64,000 bases of DNA. Origin: Chelatococcus caeni (GTDB lineage Bacteria; Pseudomonadota; Alphaproteobacteria; Rhizobiales; Beijerinckiaceae). Location: the NCBI RefSeq assembly GCF_014196925.1, contig NZ_JACIEN010000006.1, positions 62,001 through 126,000 on the forward strand. The letters are read 5' to 3'. Made by a program: the position numbers and the translations under genes. The notes beneath the pieces are model-generated. The model was not told where the DNA came from. It worked only from the letters and a program-made list of their open reading frames with translations, and searched no databases. Below, in pieces: positions 32,310 through 43,532 of this stretch (position 1 is the first letter of the stretch; the number at the start of each line of letters is the position of its first letter).

Positions 32310-33239
32310 ATGATTGCAACGACCGGCGCACCTGTCATCGGCACGCGCGGCAGCCCGCTCGCCCTCGCCCAGGCGCGGCAGGTGCAGGCGCTCCTCGGTG
32401 GGGCGCTCGGCTGCCCGGCCGAGGCCGTCGCGCTCTCGGTCATCAAGACGACGGGCGACATGATCCAGGACCGGGCGCTGTCGGAGGCCGGCGGCAAGGG
32501 CCTGTTCACCAAGGAGCTCGACAGCGCGCTCCTCGACGGGCGCATCGCCCTTGCCGTCCATTCCGCCAAGGATCTGCCGACCGTCCTGCCGGACGGGCTC
32601 GTCATTGCCGGCTATCTTGCCCGCGAGGACGTGCGCGACGTGCTGATCAGCCGCGGTGCGCGGAGCATCGCCGAGTTGCCGCGCGGCGCCGTGGTCGGCA
32701 GCGCCTCGCTGCGCCGGCAGGCGCAGGTGCGGCGCCTGCGGCCCGATGTCTCGGTCACGCTGCTGCGCGGCAATGTCGGCACCCGCCTCGCCAAGGTCGA
32801 GAGCGGCGAGATCGACGCGACCCTCCTGGCCCTCGCCGGGCTGCGCCGGCTCGGCCTCGCCGACAAGGCGACCGCCGTGCTCGACACCGAGGATTTCCTG
32901 CCCGCCATCGGCCAGGGCGCCATCGCCATCGTGACCCGGGCCGACGATCTTGCCCTGCGCGAGACGCTGATGCGCTTCACCGACCCGGGGACCGGCGTGG
33001 CGCTGGAGGCCGAGCGCGCCTTCCTGCGCGTGCTCGACGGCTCGTGCCGCACGCCCATCGCCGGCCTGGCGCGGGTGGAGGGGACAGGCCTCTCCTTCCG
33101 CGGCATGCTGCTGGCGCCCGACGGCAGCGACTGGGTGGCCGTCGAACGCAGCGGCCCGATCGCCGAGGCGCTCGGCCTTGGAGAGGACGCGGGACGCGAA
33201 GTGGTGGCCCGCGCGCGCCCGGCGCTCCTGGGAAAATAG
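32310..33239 (+). CDS. hemC: Porphobilinogen deaminase (hydroxymethylbilane synthase)
   Basis: Condenses four porphobilinogens into hydroxymethylbilane for haem and cobalamin. The 309-residue protein has IGTRGSPLALAQA, the substrate-binding KTTGD and KELD, RRQAQVRRLRPD, and the dipyrromethane-cofactor cysteine in LDGSCRTPIAG (C246). The ATG at 32310 is preferred to an upstream TTG. hemD follows after two bases. Confidence 0.97.
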   Translation: MIATTGAPVIGTRGSPLALAQARQVQALLGGALGCPAEAVALSVIKTTGDMIQDRALSEAGGKGLFTKELDSALLDGRIALAVHSAKDLPTVLPDGLVIAGYLAREDVRDVLISRGARSIAELPRGAVVGSASLRRQAQVRRLRPDVSVTLLRGNVGTRLAKVESGEIDATLLALAGLRRLGLADKATAVLDTEDFLPAIGQGAIAIVTRADDLALRETLMRFTDPGTGVALEAERAFLRVLDGSCRTPIAGLARVEGTGLSFRGMLLAPDGSDWVAVERSGPIAEALGLGEDAGREVVARARPALLGK

Positions 33240-33241
33240 GC

Positions 33242-33961
33242 ATGGCGGGCGTCCTCGTCCTGCGGCCGGAAAGGGCGGCGCGCCGGACGGCGCGGCGCCT
33301 CGGCGAGCGCGGCCATGCCGTCGTCGTCGCTCCGCTCCTGACCATCCATTCCACGGGTGAGCCGCGCCCGGCGGGAGCCTTCGACGGTGTCGTCGTCACC
33401 AGCCCCAACGCCTTCGAAGCCTTGGGCGAGGGGGATGTCGCGGCGCTCGCCGCGCTGCCCCTCCTTGCGGTCGGCGAGCGCACGGGCGAGGTGGCGCGCC
33501 AGGCCGGCTTTGCGGCCGTCACGGCGGCGGCGGGCGACCGCATCGCCCTCGCGACGCTCGCCCCGTCGGTTTTCGCGTCCGGGGCGCGGCTCCTCCTCGT
33601 CCTCGGCCGCGATCACAAGGCCGATACGCCCGCTCTTCTCGCCGCGACCGGCTTCGCGGTCGTGCCGTGGATGGCCTATGTCGCGGAGGCGGAACAATCG
33701 CTGCCTCCGGCGGTCGTGGCGGCGCTCGGCGGCGGCACACTCGCGGTCGCGCTGCATTATTCCCGCCGCAGCGCGGCCCTGGCGCTCGCCCTCGCCGAGC
33801 GGGCCGGCTGCGGCGAAGCATTCCGTGCCTTGCGCCACCTGTGCCTGTCCGAGGATGTCGCCGCGCCGCTCCGGGCCGCCGGCGTCCGGGACGTCGTGGC
33901 CGCCGCGACGCCGCACGAGGATGCCTTGCTGGCCCTGCTGCCGGCGCATGGCGACAGATGA
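33242..33961 (+). CDS. hemD: Uroporphyrinogen-III synthase
   Basis: Cyclises hydroxymethylbilane with D-ring inversion to uroporphyrinogen III. A 239-residue, poorly conserved two-domain protein. LVLRPERAARRTARRL at the start, VVVTSPNAFEAL, LLLVLGRDHKAD and VALHYSRRSAALAL fit the HemD fold. Assignment rests on this pattern plus position immediately after hemC. It is probably co-transcribed with hemC and the two membrane protein genes downstream. Confidence 0.9.
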   Translation: MAGVLVLRPERAARRTARRLGERGHAVVVAPLLTIHSTGEPRPAGAFDGVVVTSPNAFEALGEGDVAALAALPLLAVGERTGEVARQAGFAAVTAAAGDRIALATLAPSVFASGARLLLVLGRDHKADTPALLAATGFAVVPWMAYVAEAEQSLPPAVVAALGGGTLAVALHYSRRSAALALALAERAGCGEAFRALRHLCLSEDVAAPLRAAGVRDVVAAATPHEDALLALLPAHGDR

Positions 33962-34075
33962 CGCGCAGCCGCTGGGCTCGCCATGGGCGGGCGGCTGATG
34001 TTAAGAGCTTGAGGGTTCATCATGGCCCGTCCGGGCGCACCGGCGGTGCCGAGCAAATGATGGAGAGAGGTCTGC

Positions 34076-35392
34076 ATGAGCGACGAGAAGCCGACGGGCC
34101 GGACGCCCCGGACAGCCCGCACGAAGGCGGGGCGCGTTGCGCAGACGACCGACCGCGAAGTGACCGAGGCCATCGCGCCGCCGCCCGCCGATGTCGCGGC
34201 CGTTGAGGCGGCGGCCACGCCCCGGGAGACCCCGCCGGCCGAGGACATGCCTGCCGCTCCGCCGCCGGAGGCGCCAACTCCGCCTGGCGATGTGTCGGCT
34301 ACCGAGGAAGGGCCGGGCGCAGGCGAAACCCCTCCAGGCGACGAACGCGCCGAGGAAGCGCCGGCCGATGAGGTGCCCGCCGACCGCGACGCCCGGGATT
34401 TGCGAACGGCCGAACCGGCTACGGCGCCTCGCCAGGGCCTCCAGAGTTCGCTCCTCGTGGCGGCTGCCGTCGGCGGTATCGTCGGCGCCGCCGCAGCCAT
34501 GCTGCTGCCGGTGCTCGTCGGTCCGGCCAACGACACCGCGGCGCGCCTTGCCGTCGTCGAGCGCAGCCTCGCCAATGTCGTCGGCCGTGAGGATCTCGAG
34601 GCGCTCGAGGCGCGCATGACCTCCGCCTCCCGCGAAGACGACGGCCTGACGGCGCGCATCAACGGCCTCGCCAACGAGATCGAGGGGCTGCGGTCCGTCG
34701 AGGGCGCGTCGCCGGCGGAGCTTCGCGCGATCCGCGACGAGCTGAGCCGACGTGTCGACGCGCTCGAAGGGGCCGTGCGCAGCCTCGATCCGGGCGTCAT
34801 CAGCGACGTCTCGCGCCGGCTGGAGGCCCTGGGCGCCCGGCTCGATGCCGCCGAAAGGCAGATCGCCGACGGCGCCGCCGAGCCGATCGGCAATGCCGCG
34901 GGCCGGCTCGCCGTGGCGGAGCTGCTGCTGACCGCGATCCGCTCCGGCCAGCCCTTCGAGAAGGAGATCACGGTGCTCGAGCGCCTCGGCACGCCGGCGG
35001 AGTTCCTGTCCCCGCTCAAGCCGCAGGCGCGCGCCGGCTTGCCGACCACCGAGAGCCTGCGCCCGGGCCTACGCGAAGGCCTGGCCCGTGCGGCCGAAAC
35101 CGAGCGCCGCACGCGTCCCGAGGCCAGCCTCTGGGAGCGCCTGAGCGACAGTGCCGCCGGCCTCGTGCGGGTCGAGCGCGTCGGCAGCGGGGAGCAGCCC
35201 GCCGACGCCGTCGATGCGGCGCTCGCCCGCGGCGATGCCGCGGCGGCGCTCGCGGCCTGGGAGCGGCTGTCGCCGGCCGAGCAGCAGGCGACGCGTGAAT
35301 GGGTCGCGGCGCTGAGGGCCCGCGCGGAAGCGGAGCAGGCGGCACTCGCCGTGCGCGGCGCCGCCGTCGACGCCTTCGGCGGCAACGGGTGA
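34076..35392 (+). CDS. Mitofilin/Mic60-like inner-membrane protein
   Basis: A 438-residue protein of the alphaproteobacterial Mic60 type, related to the mitochondrial cristae protein. It has a Pro/Ala/Glu-rich N-terminal region (about 1-120), one membrane helix (SSLLVAAAVGGIVGAAAAML, about residues 123-142), a coiled-coil periplasmic region (about 150-270) and a C-terminal helical domain corresponding to the mitofilin signature. GAGAGG precedes the ATG. Its place between hemD and hemY is the conserved context of these genes. A role in shaping intracytoplasmic or inner membranes is known for relatives and inferred here. Confidence 0.82.
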   Translation: MSDEKPTGRTPRTARTKAGRVAQTTDREVTEAIAPPPADVAAVEAAATPRETPPAEDMPAAPPPEAPTPPGDVSATEEGPGAGETPPGDERAEEAPADEVPADRDARDLRTAEPATAPRQGLQSSLLVAAAVGGIVGAAAAMLLPVLVGPANDTAARLAVVERSLANVVGREDLEALEARMTSASREDDGLTARINGLANEIEGLRSVEGASPAELRAIRDELSRRVDALEGAVRSLDPGVISDVSRRLEALGARLDAAERQIADGAAEPIGNAAGRLAVAELLLTAIRSGQPFEKEITVLERLGTPAEFLSPLKPQARAGLPTTESLRPGLREGLARAAETERRTRPEASLWERLSDSAAGLVRVERVGSGEQPADAVDAALARGDAAAALAAWERLSPAEQQATREWVAALRARAEAEQAALAVRGAAVDAFGGNG

Positions 35393-35402
35393 GGGCGCAG
35401 CC

Positions 35403-37292
35403 ATGATTCGCGTTCTCGTCTTCCTCGTCCTTCTCGCCTTCGTCGCGCTCGGCGCCGCCTGGCTCGCCGACCACCCGGGCGAGGTGGTGCTCACCTGGCA
35501 GGACTACCGCATCAGCACGCCGCTCAGCGTCGCCGTGGCGGCGCTCATCGGCATCGTCACGGCGCTCGTCATCGTGTGGAGCGTGGTGCGCTTCGTCTTC
35601 AAGCTGCCGGACCTCGTCACCATCGCCTCGCGGGCCCGCCGCCGGGCGCGCGGCTTCGCCGCCGTGTCGCGCGGCATGGTGGCCGTCGGCTCGGGCGATC
35701 CCGCCGCCGCGCGCCGCCATGCGGGCGATGCCGAGCGCTGGCTCGGCCGCGAGCCGCTGACGCTGCTGCTCAAGGCCCAGGCCGCGCAGATCTCCGGCGA
35801 TCGGGCAGGGGCCGAGGCCGCTTTCAACGACATGCTCGACGAGCCCGAAACGCGGGTGCTCGGCCTGCGCGGCCTGTTCGTCGAGGCGCGGCGCAAGGGC
35901 GATCTCGTCGCCGCCCGGGCCCATGCGGCCAAGGCGGCGGAACTCGCGCCGAGCGTCGGCTGGGCCAACGAGGCGGTGCTCGAGTTCCAGTCCGCCGAAC
36001 GCGACTGGCGCGGGGCGCTCATGACCCTCGAGCGGCGCGCGGCGCTGCGGCTCATCGACCGCGCCGAGGCGCGCCGCCAGCGTGCCGTGCTCCTGACGGC
36101 CGACGCCATCGACCGGGCGGAGAAGGACCCCGACGCCGCGCTCACCGCCGTGCGCGAGGCGGTCAAGCTCGCGCCCGATCTCGTGCCCGCCGCCGTGCTG
36201 GCCGGCCGGCTTCTCGCCCGCGCCGGCAAATACCGCAAGGCGGCCAAGACCCTCGAGGCGGCCTGGGTGCGGCTGCCGCATCCTGATATCGCCGCAGCCT
36301 ATGTCGAGATCCGCTCCGGCGATTCGGCGCGTGACCGGCTCGCCCGCGCCGAGACGCTGGCGCGGCTGGCATCGGATTCCGCCGAATCGCGGCTGATGCT
36401 GGCCCGGGCCGCGCTCGACGCGCGCGAATTCGCCCGCGCCCGCGAGGCGCTGGCCCCGCTCATCGCGGAGCGCCCCACGCTGCGCACCTGCGTGCTGATG
36501 GCCGACATCGAGGAGGCCGAGCACGGCGAGACGGGGGCCGTACGCGCCTGGCTGGCCCGTGCCTCGCGCGCGCCGCGCGATCCCGCCTGGCTCGCCGACG
36601 GCGTCATCTCCGACACCTGGTCGCCGGTCTCGCTGGTCAGCGGCCGGCTCGACGCCTTCGTCTGGGGAACGCCGAGCGAGCAGATCGCCGCCCAGCACCG
36701 TGACGCGCAGGAGACGCACCGGGCCGACGCCGTCATCGGTGACGGCGACGAGCGCCGTGCGGCCGAAGCGCTGCCCGAAATCGCGCCGCCGGCGCCGGCG
36801 GCACCCGCCCGGGAGCCTTCCGCCGCTGCCGTCGACGCCCAGCCGGCTTCCGAACACACACCGACTTCACCGCCTGAAGCGCGTTCCGAGCCCGAGCGGT
36901 CGCCGGAGGCCGAACCGCCGTCCAAGCCCGAACCCGCCCCCGTGTCCGAACCGGCAGACAAGGCCCGGCCGCCGGCAGCGGCAGCACCTGCACCGGAGGC
37001 CGAGGAGGCCGCCGCGCCCGCTGAGACGCCGTCGCCCGCTCCTCCCGCCCCGCCGGAGGAGAAGCCATCGCCCGTTCCGGTACCGCAGCCTGTGAAGGAG
37101 GCGGCGAAGGGATCGGGGCGGCGCGGCGCCTCGGAGGCGACGCCGCCTGGGGAGCCTGCCGGCAATGCCGCTCCCCGCAGGGCCCGGCAGGCGAGCCCGG
37201 TCATCTTCCCGGTCAGCCGTCCGCCCGACGATCCCGGGCCGGTGACCGGGGAGGACGAGGTCGGCCCCGTGCGCCGCACCATCGTGACCTGA
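35403..37292 (+). CDS. hemY: HemY-like TPR membrane protein with Pro-rich tail
   Basis: A 629-residue protein named for linkage to haem genes, not the protoporphyrinogen oxidase of Bacillus. The N-terminus has two membrane helices (about residues 3-22 and 40-62) flanking EVVLTWQDYRISTPL, the HemY_N signature. A TPR-rich periplasmic or cytosolic region follows to about residue 440, then a long Pro/Glu/Ala-rich tail (about 450-600) ending in basic residues. It starts ten bases after the mitofilin-like gene. The tail is variable and unusual in length. Confidence 0.88.
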   Translation: MIRVLVFLVLLAFVALGAAWLADHPGEVVLTWQDYRISTPLSVAVAALIGIVTALVIVWSVVRFVFKLPDLVTIASRARRRARGFAAVSRGMVAVGSGDPAAARRHAGDAERWLGREPLTLLLKAQAAQISGDRAGAEAAFNDMLDEPETRVLGLRGLFVEARRKGDLVAARAHAAKAAELAPSVGWANEAVLEFQSAERDWRGALMTLERRAALRLIDRAEARRQRAVLLTADAIDRAEKDPDAALTAVREAVKLAPDLVPAAVLAGRLLARAGKYRKAAKTLEAAWVRLPHPDIAAAYVEIRSGDSARDRLARAETLARLASDSAESRLMLARAALDAREFARAREALAPLIAERPTLRTCVLMADIEEAEHGETGAVRAWLARASRAPRDPAWLADGVISDTWSPVSLVSGRLDAFVWGTPSEQIAAQHRDAQETHRADAVIGDGDERRAAEALPEIAPPAPAAPAREPSAAAVDAQPASEHTPTSPPEARSEPERSPEAEPPSKPEPAPVSEPADKARPPAAAAPAPEAEEAAAPAETPSPAPPAPPEEKPSPVPVPQPVKEAAKGSGRRGASEATPPGEPAGNAAPRRARQASPVIFPVSRPPDDPGPVTGEDEVGPVRRTIVT

Positions 37293-37390
37293 TCGCGGCC
37301 GCTCATGCACAGGCCGCGCGCGGCCGCCGGCGCGGAATCGCGCGAGGCACTTGCCAAGGCGGGGTGATTGACGCTAGAAGGCGCGCGCGT

Positions 37391-37466
37391 GCCGCGGTAG
37401 CTCAGCTGGTAGAGCAACGCATTCGTAATGCGTGGGTCGGGGGTTCGAATCCCTTCCGCGGCACCA
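37391..37466 (+). tRNA. tRNA-Thr (anticodon CGT)
   Basis: A 76-base cloverleaf with acceptor arm GCCGCGG/CCGCGGC, anticodon stem ACGCA/TGCGT around loop TTCGTAA (anticodon CGT, codon ACG), a standard T arm GGGTTCGAATCCC and encoded CCA. It stands between hemY and acs. Confidence 0.97.
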
Positions 37467-37886
37467 TTCCTGCTTCGCGCAAGCCCACCACGCAGATTTG
37501 TCCGTCTTCGCCGAGCGAAGCGGGATGCTGCGGAGCCTTGCCGGAGGGGCCCGTGAGGCTGTGAAGGGCAACCGCTCCTCCCCGTCATGCCCGCGCTTGT
37601 CGCGGGCATCCACGCCTCGCCGTTGCGCAAGGCTGAAAGGCGCGCATGGCCGGAACAAGTCCGGCCATGACCCGCAAGGACGCCCCGGCACGCGCCTCTG
37701 GTGAAGCCTTCTCCCAACGTCGAAGAGACGAAAGTGTGACCCTTGGCGCCTTGCCGGTGCCGGTCGCCCTTCGCATAATGCCGCCCGATCGATCGTTTCC
37801 ACGCCGCCATCCACTTGGATGGTGGGCCGGAGGCTGCGTTTGGACCGGTGCCGATGAAGGCCCGGCCGAGGTTTCGGGAGGACGTC
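37467..37886 (+). other. Gap between tRNA-Thr and acs
   Basis: A 420-base region without a supportable gene. It contains one complete palindromic repeat unit at 37584-37671 and the acs leader. An open frame running from 37815 into acs is an extension with no ribosome binding site. No clear promoter hexamers are visible. Confidence 0.6.
37584..37671 (+). repeat. Palindromic repeat unit, isolated copy (REP-like)
   Basis: Same two-palindrome unit and orientation as at 2897-2984. First arms ATGCCCGCG/CGCGGGCAT, second arms ATGGCCGGA/TCCGGCCAT. The spacer between the palindromes differs from the other copies, so only the palindromes and their GTCATG/CATGAC flanks are conserved. Confidence 0.8.
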
Positions 37887-39836
<1,950 letters not shown>

Positions 39837-39863
39837 GGCCGCTGCCGCTGGAGCAGCTCTGAT

Positions 39864-39889
39864 CCCTCTCCCCGCAAGCGGGGAGAGGG
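39864..39889. terminator. Strong stem-loop between convergent acs and purH
   Basis: Perfect 12-base arms CCCTCTCCCCGC and GCGGGGAGAGGG around AA, midway between the two stop codons. Neither strand has a T-run after it, so it is a transcription barrier or dispersed repeat rather than a classical intrinsic terminator. Confidence 0.55.
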
Positions 39890-39899
39890 CCGGTCCGCC

Positions 39900-41492
39900 T
39901 CAGTGCCGGAAGTGGCGGTGGCCGGTGAAGACCATGGCCAGGCCCGCCTCGTCGGCGGCCTTGATCACCTCGTCGTCGCGCATGGAGCCGCCGGGCTGGA
40001 TGACGGCCGTGGCGCCGGCCTCGGCTGCGGCGAGGAGCCCGTCGGCGAAGGGGAAGAAGGCGTCGGAGGCGACGACCGAGCCCTTGGCCAGCGTCTCGGG
40101 AAGGCCCGCCGTCTTCGCCGCTTCCGCCGCCTTCCAGGCCGCGATGCGCGAGGAATCGACGCGGCTCATCTGCCCGGCCCCGATGCCGACGGTGGCGCCG
40201 CCCTTGGCATAGACGATGGCGTTCGACTTGACGTGCTTGGCGACGCGGAAGGCGAACTTGAGGTCTGCGAGCTCGGTCGCCGTCGGGGCGCGCTTCGTCA
40301 CCACCTTGAGGCTCATGTCGTCGACGACGGCGCTGTCGCGCGCCTGGGCGAGGAAGCCGCCCGCGACCGTGCGCAGGGCGAGCCCGCCGGCGCGCGGATC
40401 GGGCAAGCCGCCGGTCACGAGCAGGCGCAGGTTCTTCTTCGCCGCGACGATGGCGACCGCCTCGTCGCTGGCTTCGGGGGCGATGATCACCTCGGTGAAG
40501 ATCTCGACGATCTTCCTCGCCGCTTCCGCATCGAGCCGGCGGTTGAGGGCGACGATGCCACCGAAGGCCGAGACGGGATCGCAGGCGAGGGCCTTCTCAT
40601 AGGCGTCGAGAAGGTTCGCGCCCTCCGCGACGCCGCACGGGTTCGCGTGCTTGACGATGACGACGGCGGCGGTGCGGGCCGGGTCGAACTCGGCCACGCA
40701 CTCGAAGGCGGCGTCGGTGTCGTTGATGTTGTTGTAGGAGAGCTGCTTGCCCTGCAGCTGGCGTGCCGTGGCGACGCCGGGGCGCTGCTCCGGCGTGCGG
40801 TAGAAGGCGGCCCACTGGTGCGGGTTCTCGCCGTAGCGCATCGGCTCGGCCAGCGCGCCGCCGAGCGCCCGGAAGGCCGGCGCCGTCTCGCCGAGCTGGC
40901 CGGCGAGCCAGTTGGAGATGGCGGAATCGTAGGCGGCGGTGCGCGCGTAGGCCTTCTGCGCCAGGCGGCGGCGCAGCGTCAGGGTCGTCGCGCCGTCATG
41001 CGCCTCGAGATCGGCCAGCACCGCGGCATAGTCCTCGGGCTCGACGACCACGGCGACGTCGTCGTGGTTCTTGGCGGCGGCGCGGATCATCGCCGGGCCG
41101 CCGATGTCGATGTTCTCGATGCAGTCGTCATAGGCGGCGCCCTTCGCCACCGTCGCCTCGAAGGGGTAGAGGTTGACGACGAGCAGGTCGATGGGCCCGA
41201 TGCCATGGGCGAGCATGGCCGCCTGATGCTCGGGATTGGCGCGGATGGCGAGAAGCCCGCCGTGCACGGCCGGGTGCAGCGTCTTGACGCGCCCGTCCAT
41301 CATCTCGGGAAAGCCCGTCACGTCCGAGACATCGGCGACGGTGAGGCCGGCGTCGACGAGCGTCTTGCGCGTGCCCCCGGTCGAGACGAGGGCGATGCCC
41401 CGGGCCGCGAGCGCGGCGGCGAATTCGACGAGGCCCGTCTTGTCGGAGACGGACAGGAGGGCGCGGGTGACGCGCCTGACTTCACTCGGCAT
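39900..41492 (-). CDS. purH: Bifunctional AICAR transformylase/IMP cyclohydrolase
   Basis: Last two steps of purine synthesis to IMP. The 530-residue protein has an N-terminal methylglyoxal-synthase-like cyclohydrolase domain ([29 protein letters not shown]) and a C-terminal transformylase domain with the catalytic KHANPCG, SAFGGI and FFPFADG. The ATG at 41492 is chosen because the family begins just before SVSDKTG; the longer open frame has no homology. It follows the heparinase-like gene, probably in one transcript with rsmB. Confidence 0.97.
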   Translation of the reverse strand: MPSEVRRVTRALLSVSDKTGLVEFAAALAARGIALVSTGGTRKTLVDAGLTVADVSDVTGFPEMMDGRVKTLHPAVHGGLLAIRANPEHQAAMLAHGIGPIDLLVVNLYPFEATVAKGAAYDDCIENIDIGGPAMIRAAAKNHDDVAVVVEPEDYAAVLADLEAHDGATTLTLRRRLAQKAYARTAAYDSAISNWLAGQLGETAPAFRALGGALAEPMRYGENPHQWAAFYRTPEQRPGVATARQLQGKQLSYNNINDTDAAFECVAEFDPARTAAVVIVKHANPCGVAEGANLLDAYEKALACDPVSAFGGIVALNRRLDAEAARKIVEIFTEVIIAPEASDEAVAIVAAKKNLRLLVTGGLPDPRAGGLALRTVAGGFLAQARDSAVVDDMSLKVVTKRAPTATELADLKFAFRVAKHVKSNAIVYAKGGATVGIGAGQMSRVDSSRIAAWKAAEAAKTAGLPETLAKGSVVASDAFFPFADGLLAAAEAGATAVIQPGGSMRDDEVIKAADEAGLAMVFTGHRHFRH

Positions 41493-41616
41493 TACGCGAT
41501 GTCCTTCGGCATTCTGGCTCCCGGCAGCCGGCCGCAGAGCCTCTGCCGGCGCCGTCGCCCCGGCGCTTAGCACGAATGCGCCGCCGACAAAACGCGCGAT
41601 GCGGGTGCGATGGGCC

Positions 41617-43422
41617 TCAGATGCCTTCGAGAGGCAGCGGCTCCTCGTCCGGCCGGGCGGCCGAACGTCTTGCGCCCGTGCTGTTGTGGCGCCCGATGCG
41701 CTGGAAGGACCAGCGCACCGCATGGGTGTCGGCCGCATCGAGCGAGAGCACGATCTGCTCGGTCCGGCGCGTGCCGTCCGGGGCAGCGAAGAACACGCTT
41801 TCCTCGATGGCGAGGGGCACGTGCTCGGCCTCGAAGGTCCAGGCTTCGCCATCGGGCAGGAGCAGCATCACCGCCTGCCCGCTCTGCAGGCGGCTGGCGC
41901 GCACGGAGGGGTGGAGGTGGAAGCGGACGGCGACATCCGTCATGCCCGGCGTCGGGTCGATGAGGATGAAGATGTCCTCGCCCGCGAGCTGCTCGCCCCC
42001 GGCGGCAAGGCGCAGGCGGCGCTCGTGCACGATGCCGAAGCGCTGCACATAGCCGTCGTGCGCGGCGACGAGCACGACGTCGCCGTCCTCGCCCCTGCGC
42101 GACACCGGCACGTCCTGCGGGCCGGAGAGGATGGGCGCGCCGATCCAGCGGCCGAGGCGGGCGCCGAGCGACAGGTCGTCGCCCGCACCGGCGAAGTGGC
42201 AGGAGGAGGCGTCGTGCACCGTCGCCGTCGAATGGGCGGCGGTGGAGCGCGTGGCGACCGGCACCGGCCCCGTGCCGCGCGGCGCGCCGCAATTGACCAC
42301 GATGCGACTGATGCCCGCCGTCAGCTCGAAGGAGAGGCAGCCGGCATGCGCTTCGCCCGAGAAGGCTGCGGGCGGCGGGCGGCCGGTGTCGACGATGACG
42401 ACGGTACCACCGGCCTGAAGCCGCTCGTAGCCGCTGTGCGGCGCGTGCTCCATGCCCTGCGCGCGGGCATCGTCATAGACGAGCAGCGTCGCGATGAGAT
42501 CCGGCGCCGTGCCGCCCATGCCGTTGAACAAGGCGATGGAGCCGTCGCCGTGCCGGAACAGGCGCAGCATCGGCATCATGCGGTCGATGGCGCGCAGGAG
42601 CGGCGCCGGCGGCTCGACGCTGCGCGCCGCATAGGTCTGGCGGAGCGGCAGCAGGTCGGCGAGGAGGTCGATCAGGACGCGCGGGTTGCGGCTGATATGG
42701 CCGCCGTCGGGCAGGATCTGGCGCGACAGTTCCTCGGCGAGCGTGCGGCTGGCGCCGCGATGCAGCCGGGCATAGCCATCGAGGCACAGGCCCGCATAGG
42801 CGAGCGCCACCGCCGTCATCAGCCGCTCCTCGCCGCGCGCGCCGCCGGCGAGCGCCCGCTGCAACTGGCTGACCGAGCGGCCGAGCGCCTTCATCAGCCG
42901 CCGGTAGAAGGCGTGGTCGGCACCCTCCAGCAGCAGCGGCGACTGGGTGAGAAAGGCGATGAGCCGTCGTGCGACGATGGTTGGCTCGGCCGCGAGGCCG
43001 CGCCGGTCATGGCCGCCGGCGAGGAAATCGTCGACGAGTGCGCGGGCATTGGCGCGGGCCAAGGCGGAATCGGCCGCCCGCAGATGGCGCAGCCAGCCGA
43101 AGCTGTAGAGCTGCTCTGCCCAGGCCCGGCTCGGCGGCACCGCCTCGAAGGGCGAGCGCCCCTGCGCCTGCACGACGCGGCCGGCGAAGGCGAAATAGCC
43201 GGCGTAGATGTCGCCCGCGACGGTCGGATCGGTGGTGCGCAGGTCCTGCGGGGCGATGATGAGGCGGCTCGGCGCCTGCCGGCGCATGGGCTGCAGCAGG
43301 GCGCGCAACGAGCCGGTGGCGAGGTTGCGCGCACGCCGAGCGAGCTCGCCGAGGGCAAGTCCCATGAGCCGCCACCGATCGGCGCTTCCGGCCACGATCG
43401 CTCCCGCCTTGTCCGCGTGCAT
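41617..43422 (-). CDS. Heparinase II/III-like protein
   Basis: About 600 residues. The N-terminal half is an alpha/alpha-toroid region ([46 protein letters not shown]) and the C-terminal half is a beta-sandwich heparinase II/III domain ([17 protein letters not shown]-like region, [17 protein letters not shown]). No signal peptide is evident and the substrate is unlikely to be heparin. The gene sits between rsmB and purH, a neighbourhood conserved in Hyphomicrobiales. The open frame allows GTG (43443) and TTG (43440) starts; ATG at 43422 is a choice. Confidence 0.85.
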   Translation of the reverse strand: MHADKAGAIVAGSADRWRLMGLALGELARRARNLATGSLRALLQPMRRQAPSRLIIAPQDLRTTDPTVAGDIYAGYFAFAGRVVQAQGRSPFEAVPPSRAWAEQLYSFGWLRHLRAADSALARANARALVDDFLAGGHDRRGLAAEPTIVARRLIAFLTQSPLLLEGADHAFYRRLMKALGRSVSQLQRALAGGARGEERLMTAVALAYAGLCLDGYARLHRGASRTLAEELSRQILPDGGHISRNPRVLIDLLADLLPLRQTYAARSVEPPAPLLRAIDRMMPMLRLFRHGDGSIALFNGMGGTAPDLIATLLVYDDARAQGMEHAPHSGYERLQAGGTVVIVDTGRPPPAAFSGEAHAGCLSFELTAGISRIVVNCGAPRGTGPVPVATRSTAAHSTATVHDASSCHFAGAGDDLSLGARLGRWIGAPILSGPQDVPVSRRGEDGDVVLVAAHDGYVQRFGIVHERRLRLAAGGEQLAGEDIFILIDPTPGMTDVAVRFHLHPSVRASRLQSGQAVMLLLPDGEAWTFEAEHVPLAIEESVFFAAPDGTRRTEQIVLSLDAADTHAVRWSFQRIGRHNSTGARRSAARPDEEPLPLEGI

Positions 43423-43532
43423 CGCTTGCGCTTTCGTCAACACTTAGCCCACATAAATTACTGCAGGATGGTTAACGTTTCGGTGCGCGCTCACGTGGCC
43501 TTTGACGGTCCCTTGCCGCTGCCGCCGGCTTT

